Shown piece by piece: positions 1 to 6,521 of a stretch of 16,255 bases of DNA. Each line of letters starts with the position of its first letter. Within the stretch, counting starts at the first letter, position 1. The stretch spans positions 1-16,255 of the forward strand of contig JBFJVD010000035.1 in the NCBI GenBank assembly GCA_041624375.1, given 5' to 3'. This DNA is from JBFJVD01 sp041624375 (lineage in GTDB: Bacteria; Chloroflexota; Anaerolineae; Anaerolineales; E44-bin32). A program made the position numbers and the translations under genes. The notes under the pieces were generated by a model. It searched no databases, had not been told where the DNA came from, and worked only from the letters and a program-made list of their open reading frames with translations.

Positions 1-1
1 C

Positions 2-499
2 AACCGCTCCGCCGTCTCCGGCGGCGGGGCCAAGCCGTGGCGGCAGAAGGGAACCGGCCGTGCGCGTCAGGGGTCGATCCGTTCGCCGCAGTGGGCCGGA
101 GGCGGCGTGGTGTTCGGACCCGTGCCGCGCGACCACGAGCACCGGCTGCCGAAGAAGATGCGGCGGGCGGCGCTGCGCGGCGCGCTCGCGCTGCGCCTGC
201 AGGAAGGCGCCCTGTCGGTCGTGGAGTCGCTCGACCTCGACGAGATCAAGACGCGTCGCGTGGTGGAGATGCTGGCCAAGCTCGGGCTCGGTCCGAAGGA
301 GCCGGTGCTGGTGGTCACGGGCGAGGCGGCGCCGCAGCTCGATCGTTCGGCCCGCAACCTGCCGTGGGTCCACGTGCTGCGCGCGGAAGGACTGAACGTG
401 TACGACGTCCTGCGGCACCCGCGGCTGCTGCTCACGCGCACGGGTCTGGAGGCCGTCGAACGGCGGCTCGGGCGCGACGCAGGGGAGGCGTCGTCGTGA
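2..499 (+). CDS. rplD: 50S ribosomal protein L4 (uL4), 5'-truncated
   Basis: This is the C-terminal part of L4, a large-subunit protein whose extended loop lines the exit tunnel and which in many bacteria represses its own operon. The start lies outside the window, and the frame is open from base 2. The first visible residues carry the conserved tunnel-loop signature GGGAKPWRQKGTGRARQG, followed by SIRSPQWAGGG and VFGP. Next come the helical RNA-binding region (KKMRRAALRGAL) and a globular C-terminal end with SARNLP and EGLNVYDVLRH. It ends in TGA at 497-499, inside the GTG start of rplW. The C-terminal EGLNVYDVLRH style resembles deltaproteobacterial or myxococcal L4 from memory, unlike most of the genes downstream. 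About 90% of third codon positions are G or C by hand count. Identity is certain. Confidence 0.96.
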   Translation, partial: NRSAVSGGGAKPWRQKGTGRARQGSIRSPQWAGGGVVFGPVPRDHEHRLPKKMRRAALRGALALRLQEGALSVVESLDLDEIKTRRVVEMLAKLGLGPKEPVLVVTGEAAPQLDRSARNLPWVHVLRAEGLNVYDVLRHPRLLLTRTGLEAVERRLGRDAGEASS

Positions 500-783
500 A
501 GCCGCACCAGATCGTCCGTCGCCCCCTCGTGACCGAGAAGAGCAACATCGCGCGCGAGGAGAAGAACGAGGTGCATTTCGCGGTGGATCCGCGTGCGACG
601 AAGCACGACATCCGGCGCGCGATCGAGGACATGTTCCAGGTCGAGGTTCTCGAGGTCCGCACGTCGCGGATGCCTCGCCGCAAGCGCCGGGTGGGTCGCT
701 TCGAGGGCCACCGTCCGCAGTGGAAGAAGGCGATGGTGCGGCTGGCCGAGGGCCAGACCATCGAGTTCTTCGAAGGGGTCTAG
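496..783 (+). CDS. rplW: 50S ribosomal protein L23 (uL23)
   Basis: L23 binds 23S rRNA domain III at the exit-tunnel mouth and is the docking site for trigger factor and SRP. The protein is 95 residues, normal for the family. It has the N-terminal IVRRPLVTEKS motif, the HDIRRAIEDMFQVEV helix-strand segment, and the basic MPRRKRRVGRFEGHRPQWKK loop. The GTG start at 496 overlaps the rplD stop (GTGA) and follows an AGGGGAGG site at 481-488. The frame stays open far upstream, but that extension covers rplD in another frame and is not real. The C-terminus EFFEGV looks deltaproteobacterial or myxococcal from memory. G/C at third positions is about 90% by hand count, higher than in genes after position 1172. 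Confidence 0.96.
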   Translation: MKPHQIVRRPLVTEKSNIAREEKNEVHFAVDPRATKHDIRRAIEDMFQVEVLEVRTSRMPRRKRRVGRFEGHRPQWKKAMVRLAEGQTIEFFEGV

Positions 784-789
784 CCGAAC

Positions 790-1638
790 ATGCCGACCAA
801 GAACTTCAAGCCCACGTCGCCCGGTCGCCGGGGCATGAGCGTCTCCGACTTCGAGAGCGTCACCCGCAAGCAGCCCGAGCGCTCCCTCGTGGAAGGCCGT
901 GTCTCGAAGTCGGGAGGACGCAACGGCTACGGCCGCGTGACGGTGTGGCAGCGGGGCGGGGGACACACGCGGCGCTATCGGCGCATCGACTTCCGCCGCA
1001 ACAAGCCCGGCGTGCCGGCCCAGGTGGCCTCGATCGAATACGACCCCAACCGGTCCGCGCACATCGCCCTGCTCCACTACCGGGACGGCGAGAAGCGCTA
1101 CATCCTCGCGCCGCTCGGGCTGCGCATCGGCGACTCGGTGAGCGCGGGTCCCGAGGCCGAGATCCGGCCGGGCAATAGCCTTCCGTTGTCCAGCATTCCG
1201 GTCGGCACCGTGATCCACAATCTCGAGTTGCAGCCGGGGAAGGGCGGCCAGCTGGTCCGGTCGGCGGGAACCTCGGCGCAGGTGCTTGGCAAAGAGGGCA
1301 GCTACGCTGCCGTTCGCCTGCCTTCCGGTGAGGTTCGCCGTGTTCATCAGATGTGCTATGCCACCATCGGCGAGGTCGGCAACCCCGATCACTCCAATAT
1401 CCGGCTGGGCAAGGCAGGTCGCAAGCGGCACCGCGGGATTCGTCCCACGGTGCGCGGTTCGGCGATGAGCCCACGCGATCATCCCCATGGCGGTGGGGAA
1501 GGGCGCCAGCCAATCGGACTGCCGGGCCCGAAGAGCCCGTGGGGCAAGCCAACGCTCGGGAAGAAGACCCGGCACAACAAGAAGACCGACAAGTACATCA
1601 TCCGCCGGCGAACGAAGCGGCGGCGGAGTCGCCGTTAG
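790..1638 (+). CDS. rplB: 50S ribosomal protein L2 (uL2)
   Basis: L2 is a core 23S rRNA-binding protein needed for subunit association and close to the peptidyl-transferase centre. The product is 282 residues; the family usually has about 275. It starts KPTSPGRR, then SKSGGRN and RGGGHTRRYR, then IEYDPNRSA, GEKRYILAP, the SH3-like core (PGKGGQLVRSAGTSAQ) and the essential DHPHGGGEGR loop, ending in a very basic tail. The ATG is 6 nt after the rplW stop, with GAAGGGG upstream. Codons 1-128 have about 93% G/C at the third position, but codons 129-282 about 77% (hand counts). The break falls in PGN-SLPL near 1172. The 3' part carries SAMSPRDHPHGGGE rather than the common AMNPVDHPHGGGE. The reading frame is intact and complete; whether both halves come from one genome is in doubt. 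Confidence 0.97.
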   Translation: MPTKNFKPTSPGRRGMSVSDFESVTRKQPERSLVEGRVSKSGGRNGYGRVTVWQRGGGHTRRYRRIDFRRNKPGVPAQVASIEYDPNRSAHIALLHYRDGEKRYILAPLGLRIGDSVSAGPEAEIRPGNSLPLSSIPVGTVIHNLELQPGKGGQLVRSAGTSAQVLGKEGSYAAVRLPSGEVRRVHQMCYATIGEVGNPDHSNIRLGKAGRKRHRGIRPTVRGSAMSPRDHPHGGGEGRQPIGLPGPKSPWGKPTLGKKTRHNKKTDKYIIRRRTKRRRSRR

Positions 1639-1649
1639 GTTCCGCGGGC

Positions 1650-1672
1650 GCGTGGATGCAAGCGCTCCACGC
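1650..1672 (+). other. Intergenic hairpin between rplB and rpsS
   Basis: The arms GCGTGGA (1650-1656) and TCCACGC (1666-1672) form a perfect 7-bp stem with a 9-nt loop in the 57-nt rplB-rpsS gap. It ends 8 nt before the GGAGG ribosome site (1681-1685) of rpsS. No T-run follows, so it is not a normal intrinsic terminator. It could be an RNA processing or stability element, or chance in GC-rich DNA. Confidence 0.4.
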
Positions 1673-1695
1673 CGAATGCCGGAGGCGAAAGAGGC

Positions 1696-1977
1696 ATGTC
1701 ACGTTCATTGAAAAAGGGGCCGTACATCAGCCCCAAACTGTTGAAGAAGATCGAGGACATGAACCAGCGCGGGGAGAAGAAGGTTATTCGGACCTGGTCT
1801 CGAGCAAGCACCATTTTCCCCCAGATGGTGGGGCACACGGTCGCCGTGCATGACGGCCGACGGCATGTCCCCATTTACATCACGGAGAACATGGTCGGGC
1901 ACAAGCTCGGCGAGTTTGCCCCGACACGCACCTTCCGGGGTCACTTCGATCGAGACCGGACGACCCGGGCGAGGTGA
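1696..1977 (+). CDS. rpsS: 30S ribosomal protein S19 (uS19)
   Basis: S19 sits in the 30S head next to S13 and contacts the A-site finger. The 93-residue product has the family's usual length and its near-invariant features: MSRSLKKGPYI at the N-terminus, TWSRASTIFPQMVGHTVAVHDG in the middle, and GHKLGEFAPTRTFRGH near the end. GGAGG at 1681-1685 lies 10 nt before the ATG. The TGA stop at 1975-1977 overlaps a possible GTG start of rplV and lies 2 nt before its preferred ATG, so the two are probably translationally coupled. About 78% of third positions are G/C by hand count, matching the 3' half of rplB rather than its 5' half. Confidence 0.98.
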   Translation: MSRSLKKGPYISPKLLKKIEDMNQRGEKKVIRTWSRASTIFPQMVGHTVAVHDGRRHVPIYITENMVGHKLGEFAPTRTFRGHFDRDRTTRAR

Positions 1978-1979
1978 GT

Positions 1980-2339
1980 ATGGACGAGGCATTGGACGTT
2001 CGGGCGACAGCCCGCTTTATCCCGATGTCGCCGCGCAAGGTGCGGTTGGTCCTGGATCTTATCCGGGGTATGGATGCCGTTGAAGCGATGGATCTGCTGC
2101 GCTTCACAAACAAGGCCGCGGCGCGCCCGGTGTACAAGCTGGTGCGCTCGGCGGTCGCAAACGCCGAGGAGAACTTCGGTCTGAGTCGCGACGATCTCTT
2201 TGTGCATGCGATCCACGCCGATGATGGCCCCACCCGCCGCTGGCGGCGGTTTGGGGCGCGTGGGCGCTTCAAACCGCTCCTGCGCCGGACATCGCATATC
2301 ACCATCGTCTTGCGCGAGCGTGAGCTCGTCGAAGCCTGA
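1980..2339 (+). CDS. rplV: 50S ribosomal protein L22 (uL22)
   Basis: L22 lines the exit tunnel together with L4; its beta-hairpin reaches the constriction. The 119-residue product shows VRATARFIPMSPRKVRLVLDLIRG (N-terminal rRNA-binding region), the central helix with AARPVYKLVRSAVANAEEN, and the hairpin-tip region GPTRRWRRFGARGR, ending RTSHITIVLRE. I chose ATG 1980 because GAGG (1971-1974) is 5 nt upstream. A GTG at 1974 in the same frame, overlapping the rpsS stop as GTGA, would add two residues and cannot be excluded. The hairpin loop reads RRFGARGRFKPLLRRTS, close to the usual family sequence. Next comes a 34-nt gap to rpsC. Confidence 0.95.
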   Translation: MDEALDVRATARFIPMSPRKVRLVLDLIRGMDAVEAMDLLRFTNKAAARPVYKLVRSAVANAEENFGLSRDDLFVHAIHADDGPTRRWRRFGARGRFKPLLRRTSHITIVLRERELVEA

Positions 2340-2373
2340 GCTAGGGATCAGGCAGGAGAAAGAAGGAGTACGC

Positions 2374-3048
2374 ATGGGCCGCAAAGTCCACCCGATCGGA
2401 TACCGACTGGGCGTTAACCGGACCTGGGATTCACGTTGGTTTGCCAGCGGGCGAAACTATGCCGATCAGCTGCATGAGGATCGGAAGATTCGCCGCATTG
2501 TCTTCGAAAGCAATCCACGTGGCAGTATCTCGCGGGTCGAAATCGAGCGCTTCCCGAACAGCGTCGAGGTTGCTGTGCACACCTCAAAGCCGGGAATCGT
2601 GATTGGGCGCAAAGGTGTTAACGTCAAGGAACTGCGCCGCAAGCTGGAAGAGCTCACGGGGACGAAAGTTAAGCTCGACATCGAAGAGATCGAGCGACCC
2701 GATCTTGTGGCTCGTCTGGTTGCCGAGAACATCGCCAACCAGCTGGAGCGCCGGATCAGCCACCGGCGGGCGATGCAGCGGGCGGTGAGTCAATCGATGC
2801 GGGCGGGCGCCAAAGGCATCAAGGTGATGTGCTCGGGGCGGCTCTCGGGGATCGAAATGGCCCGCCGTGAGTGGATGCGCGAGGGGCGCGTCCCGGCGCA
2901 GACGCTGCGCGCGGATATCGATTTCGCGCGAGCTGAAGCCCTAACGACGTACGGCCGGATCGGCGTGAAGGTCTGGATCTATCGCGGCGACATCCTCTCG
3001 CAAGAAGAGGAAGAAGCCGAAGCCATGGATGTGTACGTCAGCGAGTAG
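2374..3048 (+). CDS. rpsC: 30S ribosomal protein S3 (uS3)
   Basis: S3 lies at the mRNA entry channel of the 30S head and takes part in helicase activity on incoming mRNA. The 224-residue product begins MGRKVHPIGYRLGV. It has a type II KH domain with the GxxG loop IGRKG (residues about 74-78), then the C-terminal S3 domain with GRLSGIEMARREW and GVKVWIYRGDI. It ends in an acidic tail (EEEEAEAMDVYVSE). The start is fixed by AGAAGGAG at 2361-2368, 5 nt before the ATG; the frame is open further upstream over the end of rplV, but the conserved N-terminus begins here. The gene is complete and standard. Confidence 0.98.
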   Translation: MGRKVHPIGYRLGVNRTWDSRWFASGRNYADQLHEDRKIRRIVFESNPRGSISRVEIERFPNSVEVAVHTSKPGIVIGRKGVNVKELRRKLEELTGTKVKLDIEEIERPDLVARLVAENIANQLERRISHRRAMQRAVSQSMRAGAKGIKVMCSGRLSGIEMARREWMREGRVPAQTLRADIDFARAEALTTYGRIGVKVWIYRGDILSQEEEEAEAMDVYVSE

Positions 3049-3087
3049 GCAAGCAGCCTGCTGCCGACGGATTTGCGAGGTGGAATG

Positions 3088-3513
3088 ATGCTCATGCCCA
3101 AGCGCGTCAAGTGGCGCAAACAGCAGCGAGGGCGGATGAAAGGCCAGGCCAACCGCGGCAACGAGGTGACCTTTGGCGAATATGGCCTGCAGGCGCTCGA
3201 GCCCGGCTGGGTCACGGCCCGCCAGATCGAGGCCGCTCGTCGTGCCCTGGTGCGCTATATGCGACGGCGTGGCAAAGTCTGGATCCGCATTTTCCCGGAC
3301 AAGCCGGTCACCCAGAAGCCTGCCGAGACCCGCATGGGCAAGGGCAAGGGATCGGTGGACCACTGGGTGGCGGTGGTCAAGCCAGGACGAATCTTGTTCG
3401 AGATCTCGGGTCTGACAGAAGAGGGCGCTCGTGAGGCGCTCCGACTGGCGGCCCACAAGCTGTCGATCAAGACCAAGTTTGCCGACCGGGTCGACTTCAC
3501 CGGAGGGCTGTAG
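3088..3513 (+). CDS. rplP: 50S ribosomal protein L16 (uL16)
   Basis: L16 organises the tRNA-binding side of the 50S near the A and P sites. The product is 141 residues with the family N-terminus MLMPKRVKWRKQQRGRMKG, the GEYGLQALEPGWVTARQIEAARRA segment, and the invariant IFPDKPVTQKPAETRMGKGKG loop, whose arginine before MGKGKG is the residue hydroxylated in E. coli. I start it at ATG 3088 because that gives the conserved MLMPKRV start and has GAGGTGG (3077-3083) 4 nt upstream. An ATG 3 nt earlier and a TTG 15 nt earlier are in frame but less likely. The gap to rpmC is 2 nt. Confidence 0.97.
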   Translation: MLMPKRVKWRKQQRGRMKGQANRGNEVTFGEYGLQALEPGWVTARQIEAARRALVRYMRRRGKVWIRIFPDKPVTQKPAETRMGKGKGSVDHWVAVVKPGRILFEISGLTEEGAREALRLAAHKLSIKTKFADRVDFTGGL

Positions 3514-3515
3514 CG

Positions 3516-3731
3516 ATGGGACCGGATGAGATCCGTGCGCTCGGCCCGCAGGAGATTCGGGCTCGCCTTGATGAGACCCGCGAAGAGTATTTCCGCCTGC
3601 GGTTTCAATACGCCACCGGCCAGCTGACCGACCATTCGCGCCTGAGGACCACACGGCGCGAGATTGCCCGGCTGGCCACAATTCTGCGTGAATCGCAGCT
3701 GGCTGCGGAGGAGGACATCGATGCCGAATGA
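3516..3731 (+). CDS. rpmC: 50S ribosomal protein L29 (uL29)
   Basis: L29 is a small helical hairpin protein near the exit tunnel that helps form the chaperone and SRP docking platform with L23. The 71-residue product has the two-helix pattern: IRALGPQEIRARLDETREEYFRLRFQYATGQL, then a TTRREIARLATILRE second helix. GGAGG at 3502-3506, inside the end of rplP, is 9 nt from the ATG. Its last 11 nt overlap the start of rpsQ, so the GGAGGAGG site of rpsQ lies inside this gene, which is typical of translational coupling. The acidic C-terminus (AAEEDIDAE) reflects the overlap with that ribosome site. Confidence 0.96.
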   Translation: MGPDEIRALGPQEIRARLDETREEYFRLRFQYATGQLTDHSRLRTTRREIARLATILRESQLAAEEDIDAE

Positions 3732-4044
3732 ACGCCGTCGGCTCACGGGCGTGGTCACCAAGGCGGTGATGGAGAAGACCGTGACCGTTGAAGTGACCCG
3801 CAGTTTCCGCCACCCCCTGTACCAGAAGGTGGTTCAGGATCGGAAGCACTACCTGGTGCACGACGAGATCGGCTGCCAGTTGGGCGACGAAGTGCTAATC
3901 GTTGAGAGCCGGCCGATTTCCAAGCGCAAGCATTTCGTCGTGCAGGAGATCGTGCGCAAGGCGAGTGAAGCCGAAGTTGCCGTGAGCAAAGAGGAGCTGG
4001 AGGCCGAAGAGGAAGGCGAGGCGGCCGAGGAAGTCGAGGCATGA
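3721..4044 (+). CDS. rpsQ: 30S ribosomal protein S17 (uS17) with acidic C-terminal tail
   Basis: S17 is a primary binder of 16S rRNA in the 30S body. The OB-fold core is clear in residues 1 to about 80: RRLTGVVTKAVMEKTVTVEV, then RHPLYQKVVQDRKHYLVHDE, then GDEVLIVESRPISKRKHFVV. The protein is 107 residues, against about 85 usually. The extra part is a C-terminal acidic tail, roughly residues 86-107, rich in Glu and Ala (VSKEELEAEEEGEAAEEVEA). GGAGGAGG at 3707-3714 is 6 nt before the ATG, and the start overlaps rpmC by 11 nt. The stop overlaps the rplN start as ATGA (4041-4044). Similar low-complexity tails occur in S17 of some other phyla, from memory. Confidence 0.96.
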   Translation: MPNERRRLTGVVTKAVMEKTVTVEVTRSFRHPLYQKVVQDRKHYLVHDEIGCQLGDEVLIVESRPISKRKHFVVQEIVRKASEAEVAVSKEELEAEEEGEAAEEVEA

Positions 4045-4412
4045 TTCAGCAGGAGAGTCGCCTGACGGTTGCCGACAACACCGGAGGCCGAGAGCTGCTC
4101 GTGATCCAGGTCACCGGAGGCTCACGGGTGCGCTATGGCGGCATCGGTGACGTCGTCGTCGCCACCGTCAAATCAGCGCAGCCCCACGGGGCGGTGAAGA
4201 AGAGCGACATCGTTAAAGCTGTGGTCGTGCGTACGGCGAAAGAATACCGGCGCAATGACGGCTCATACATCCGCTTTGATGACAATGCCGCCGTCATTCT
4301 CGACACGGATGGCAGGAACCCGAAAGGGACCCGCATCTTCGGCCCGGTGGCGCGCGAGCTGCGGGACAAAGGCTTTATGAAGATTGTCTCGCTCGCGCCG
4401 GAAGTACTGTAG
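4041..4412 (+). CDS. rplN: 50S ribosomal protein L14 (uL14)
   Basis: L14 lies at the subunit interface, contacts helix 14 of 16S rRNA through bridge B8, and is the binding site of the silencing factor RsfS. The 123-residue product is full length: MIQQESRLTVADNTGGREL, the basic stretch GGSRVRYGGIGDVVVATVK, KKSDIVKAVVVRTAKEYRR, and GTRIFGPVARELRDKGFMKIVSLAPEVL. Its ATG overlaps the rpsQ stop (ATGA), which suggests re-initiation by ribosomes ending rpsQ. One small difference is GGREL where many families have GAREL or GAKEL. Nothing else unusual. Confidence 0.98.
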   Translation: MIQQESRLTVADNTGGRELLVIQVTGGSRVRYGGIGDVVVATVKSAQPHGAVKKSDIVKAVVVRTAKEYRRNDGSYIRFDDNAAVILDTDGRNPKGTRIFGPVARELRDKGFMKIVSLAPEVL

Positions 4413-4422
4413 GAGGCCAGCG

Positions 4423-4749
4423 GTGAAAGTACGGATCAAGCGCGGCGACACCGTCCAGGTGATCAGCGGCCACGATAAGGGCCTGCAGGCGGAGGTGATT
4501 CGGGTTAACCCGAAGGACCGTACGGTGCTGGTTCAGGGCGCGAACGTGCGCAAGAAGCATCAACGCCAGGTTCAGGCGGGCGGTCGAACGATGAATCCGG
4601 GGATCATCCAGTTTGAAGCCCCGATCGATCTCTCCAACGTGATGCTTGTCTGCCCGAGCTGTGGGGAACCAAGCCGGGTGGGGATCGTTCGCGAAGATGG
4701 CGAGGCGCGCCGCGTCTGTAAGAATTGCGACTCTGTGGTCGACAAGTAG
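4423..4749 (+). CDS. rplX: 50S ribosomal protein L24 (uL24), zinc-ribbon form
   Basis: L24 is an early assembly initiator that binds the 5' end of 23S rRNA. The product is 108 residues. The N-terminal KOW motif is VKVRIKRGDTVQVISGHDKG, followed by GANVRKKHQRQ and the IQFEAPIDLSNVML strand region. The C-terminal half carries two Cys pairs, CPSC (residues about 78-81) and CKNC (about 99-102), which should hold a zinc ion. GTG at 4423 is chosen because AGGAGG (4411-4416) is 6 nt upstream; that site overlaps the rplN stop. An upstream in-frame ATG (4384) lies within rplN and lacks a site. Confidence 0.97.
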   Translation: MKVRIKRGDTVQVISGHDKGLQAEVIRVNPKDRTVLVQGANVRKKHQRQVQAGGRTMNPGIIQFEAPIDLSNVMLVCPSCGEPSRVGIVREDGEARRVCKNCDSVVDK

Positions 4750-4771
4750 ACGAAGTTCGGAGTACGAAGTG

Positions 4772-5329
4772 ATGGCACATCATCTGAAGGAACGCTTTCT
4801 GCAGGAGGTTCATCCAGCCCTGATGCGAGATCTGGGGCTCGACAACCCGATGCAGGTGCCGCGTCTCTCCAAGATTGTGGTGAACGTGGGAGTTGGCGAG
4901 GCGCTCGACAACGCCAAGGCACTCGACGCCACCGTGGACGACATCTCCATAATCACCGGGCAGCACCCGGTGGTGACCCGCGCCCGCAAGAGTGTCGCCA
5001 ACTTCAAGTTGCGCGAGGGGCGGGCGATCGGCGTCAAAGTGACGCTGCGCGGGGAGCGCATGTGGTCGTTTCTGGATCGACTGCTGAATGTGGCGCTTCC
5101 CCGAACACGTGACTTCCGTGGCGTCTCACCCGATAGCTTCGACGGTCGCGGCAACTACACGCTCGGTATCCGGGAACAGCTGATCTTCCCGGAAATCGAT
5201 TACGACAAAATCGACAAGGTGCGCGGCTTTGAGGTGACGATCGTCACCACGGCCGAGACGGATGAACAGGGGCGGCGCCTGCTGGCTATGCTGGGGATGC
5301 CGTTCCGCCGAAGGGAGGAATATGGCTAG
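4772..5329 (+). CDS. rplE: 50S ribosomal protein L5 (uL5)
   Basis: L5 binds 5S rRNA with L18 and contacts the P-site tRNA elbow. The 185-residue product is the usual length: the N-terminal helix (LKERFLQEVHPALMRDLG), VPRLSKIVVNVGVGEA, TGQHPVVTRARKSVANFKLREG, then LPRTRDFRGVSPDSFDGRGNYTLGIREQLIFPEI, and the end VTIVTTAETDEQGRRLLAMLGMPFR. ATG 4772 is preferred; a GTG one codon upstream is possible. GGAG at 4759-4762 is the likely ribosome site. The last 8 nt overlap rpsZ, whose ribosome site lies in this gene's last codons. Confidence 0.97.
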   Translation: MAHHLKERFLQEVHPALMRDLGLDNPMQVPRLSKIVVNVGVGEALDNAKALDATVDDISIITGQHPVVTRARKSVANFKLREGRAIGVKVTLRGERMWSFLDRLLNVALPRTRDFRGVSPDSFDGRGNYTLGIREQLIFPEIDYDKIDKVRGFEVTIVTTAETDEQGRRLLAMLGMPFRRREEYG

Positions 5330-5504
5330 GAAATGCCTTCCCATTCGAGAACAACGACGGAAGTACGACGTGCGGATTCGCAACCGCTGCCAGCGGTGCG
5401 GACGGGCGCGCGGCTACTTCCGCCGATTCCAGTTGTGCCGAATCTGCTTCCGGGAGCTGGCACTCGAGGGCAAGATCCCGGGCGTCACCAAGGCTTCCTG
5501 GTAG
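5322..5504 (+). CDS. rpsZ: 30S ribosomal protein S14, zinc type (uS14, type Z)
   Basis: This is the short, zinc-binding form of S14 of the 30S head. It has 60 residues with two Cys pairs, CQRC (23-26) and CRIC (39-42), flanked by the family pattern RNRCQRCGRARGYFRRF and LCRICFRELALEGKIPGVTKASW. Proteobacterial S14 is longer (about 100 residues) and lacks these cysteines, so this argues against a proteobacterial source for this part of the window. The ATG overlaps the end of rplE by 8 nt; GGAGG at 5314-5318 is only 3 nt before it, a rather short spacing. Confidence 0.98.
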   Translation: MARKCLPIREQRRKYDVRIRNRCQRCGRARGYFRRFQLCRICFRELALEGKIPGVTKASW

Positions 5505-5526
5505 GAATGGCGCTGGAGAGAATGTA

Positions 5527-5940
5527 ATGACCGTAAGCGACCCGATCGCCGATATGCTGACCCGCATCCGGAACGCCTTGCTGGCTGGCCATACGATGGT
5601 GCCCATCCCAGCCTCGCGGCTCAAGTCGTCGATCGCCGAAATCCTGAAGCAGGAAGGTTTTGTGGAGCAGATTGAGGAGGTCGAGACCGGCGGTTGGCCG
5701 GAGCGCGTCCTTCGGGTGCACCTGAAGTACGTCGGCGAACGGCGGGAGCGCCGTCCGGTGATCAGCGGACTCGAGCGCGTGAGCAAGCCAGGCCGGCGCA
5801 TCTATGTCGGCAAATCGGACATCCCGTGGGTGCGATCGGGGATGGGTGTGGCCATCCTCACAACGCCTCGTGGGGTTATGACGGGCGTGCGCGCCCGCCA
5901 GCTCGGCGTCGGCGGCGAAGTGCTTTGCTACGTCTGGTAG
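5527..5940 (+). CDS. rpsH: 30S ribosomal protein S8 (uS8)
   Basis: S8 is a central organiser of the 16S rRNA platform and in E. coli the translational repressor of the spc operon. The 137-residue product shows DPIADMLTRIRNALLAGH at the N-terminus, the ASRLKSSIAEILKQEGF helix, and the RNA-binding C-terminal part RVSKPGRRIYVGKSDIPWV, GVAILTTPRGVMT, GVGGEVLCYVW. GGAGAG at 5515-5520 is 6 nt before the ATG. The 22-nt gap after rpsZ holds a 6-codon ORF ending in TAATG on this start. I see no convincing S8-type regulatory hairpin in the window. Confidence 0.97.
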   Translation: MTVSDPIADMLTRIRNALLAGHTMVPIPASRLKSSIAEILKQEGFVEQIEEVETGGWPERVLRVHLKYVGERRERRPVISGLERVSKPGRRIYVGKSDIPWVRSGMGVAILTTPRGVMTGVRARQLGVGGEVLCYVW

Positions 5941-5971
5941 ACGCCGGGCAGTTGGATTTGAGGAGGTTGGT

Positions 5972-6520
5972 GTGTCGCGCATAGGCAATATGCCGATCGA
6001 GGTCCCCGACAAAGTGGAAGTGGAGCTGAGCGGGAACCGCGTGCGGGTGAAAGGGCCGCTGGGCAAGCTCGCCCGCACCTTCCGGCCCGAGATGACGATT
6101 CAACTCGAGGACGCCGTGCTCACGGTTCAGCGCCCGAATGACGAGCCGCAAATGCGCGCGCTACACGGGCTCACCCGCGCGCTGCTGGCCAATATGGTCA
6201 ATGGTGTCCATCAAGGATTCGAGAAGCTGCTGGAAGTCGAAGGGGTTGGCTACCGGCCGGAGATGGAGGGCAAGGACCTGGTGCTCTATGTTGGGTTCTC
6301 GCACCCTGTACGGGTCTCGCCGCCGGAGGGCATTTCCTTTGAGGTGGACCAACGGGCCCGACAGATTCGCATTCATGGTCCGGACAAAGAGCTGGTCGGC
6401 CAGGTGGCGGCGGACATCCGCAAGGTGAGGCCCCCGGAGCCGTATAAGGGCAAAGGTATCCGTTATCAGGGGGAGTACGTACGCCGGAAGGCCGGGAAAG
6501 CCGGCAAGGTTGGGCTCTAG
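5972..6520 (+). CDS. rplF: 50S ribosomal protein L6 (uL6)
   Basis: L6 lies near the sarcin-ricin loop at the factor-binding site. The 182-residue product has two homologous L6 domains: the first begins SRIGNMPIEVPDKVEVELSG, and the second begins around residue 85 with LLEVEGVGYRPEMEGKDLVLYVGFSHPV. It ends with the signature PEPYKGKGIRYQGEYVRRKAGKAG. The GTG start at 5972 is fixed by AGGAGG at 5961-5966, 5 nt upstream, and by the conserved SRIG N-terminus. rplR starts 1 nt after the TAG stop. A normal, complete gene. Confidence 0.98.
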   Translation: MSRIGNMPIEVPDKVEVELSGNRVRVKGPLGKLARTFRPEMTIQLEDAVLTVQRPNDEPQMRALHGLTRALLANMVNGVHQGFEKLLEVEGVGYRPEMEGKDLVLYVGFSHPVRVSPPEGISFEVDQRARQIRIHGPDKELVGQVAADIRKVRPPEPYKGKGIRYQGEYVRRKAGKAGKVGL

Positions 6521-6521
6521 C

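Noticed and set aside
37..495. N-terminal extension of the rplW frame upstream of GTG 496
   Set aside because: It overlaps rplD completely, is Arg/Ala-rich nonsense, and the conserved L23 N-terminus and a ribosome site both place the start at 496.
67..1575. 502-codon open frame on the minus strand across rplD, rplW and rplB
   Set aside because: It lies antisense to three certain ribosomal genes; long antisense frames are expected opposite genes with high GC at third positions, and the translation resembles no family.
3049..3087. Inverted repeat GCAG/CTGC in the rpsC-rplP gap
   Set aside because: A 4-bp stem is too short to be meaningful in GC-rich DNA.
2941..3861. 306-codon minus-strand open frame over rpsC-rplP-rpmC-rpsQ
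   Set aside because: Antisense shadow of four well-supported genes, with no recognisable domain.
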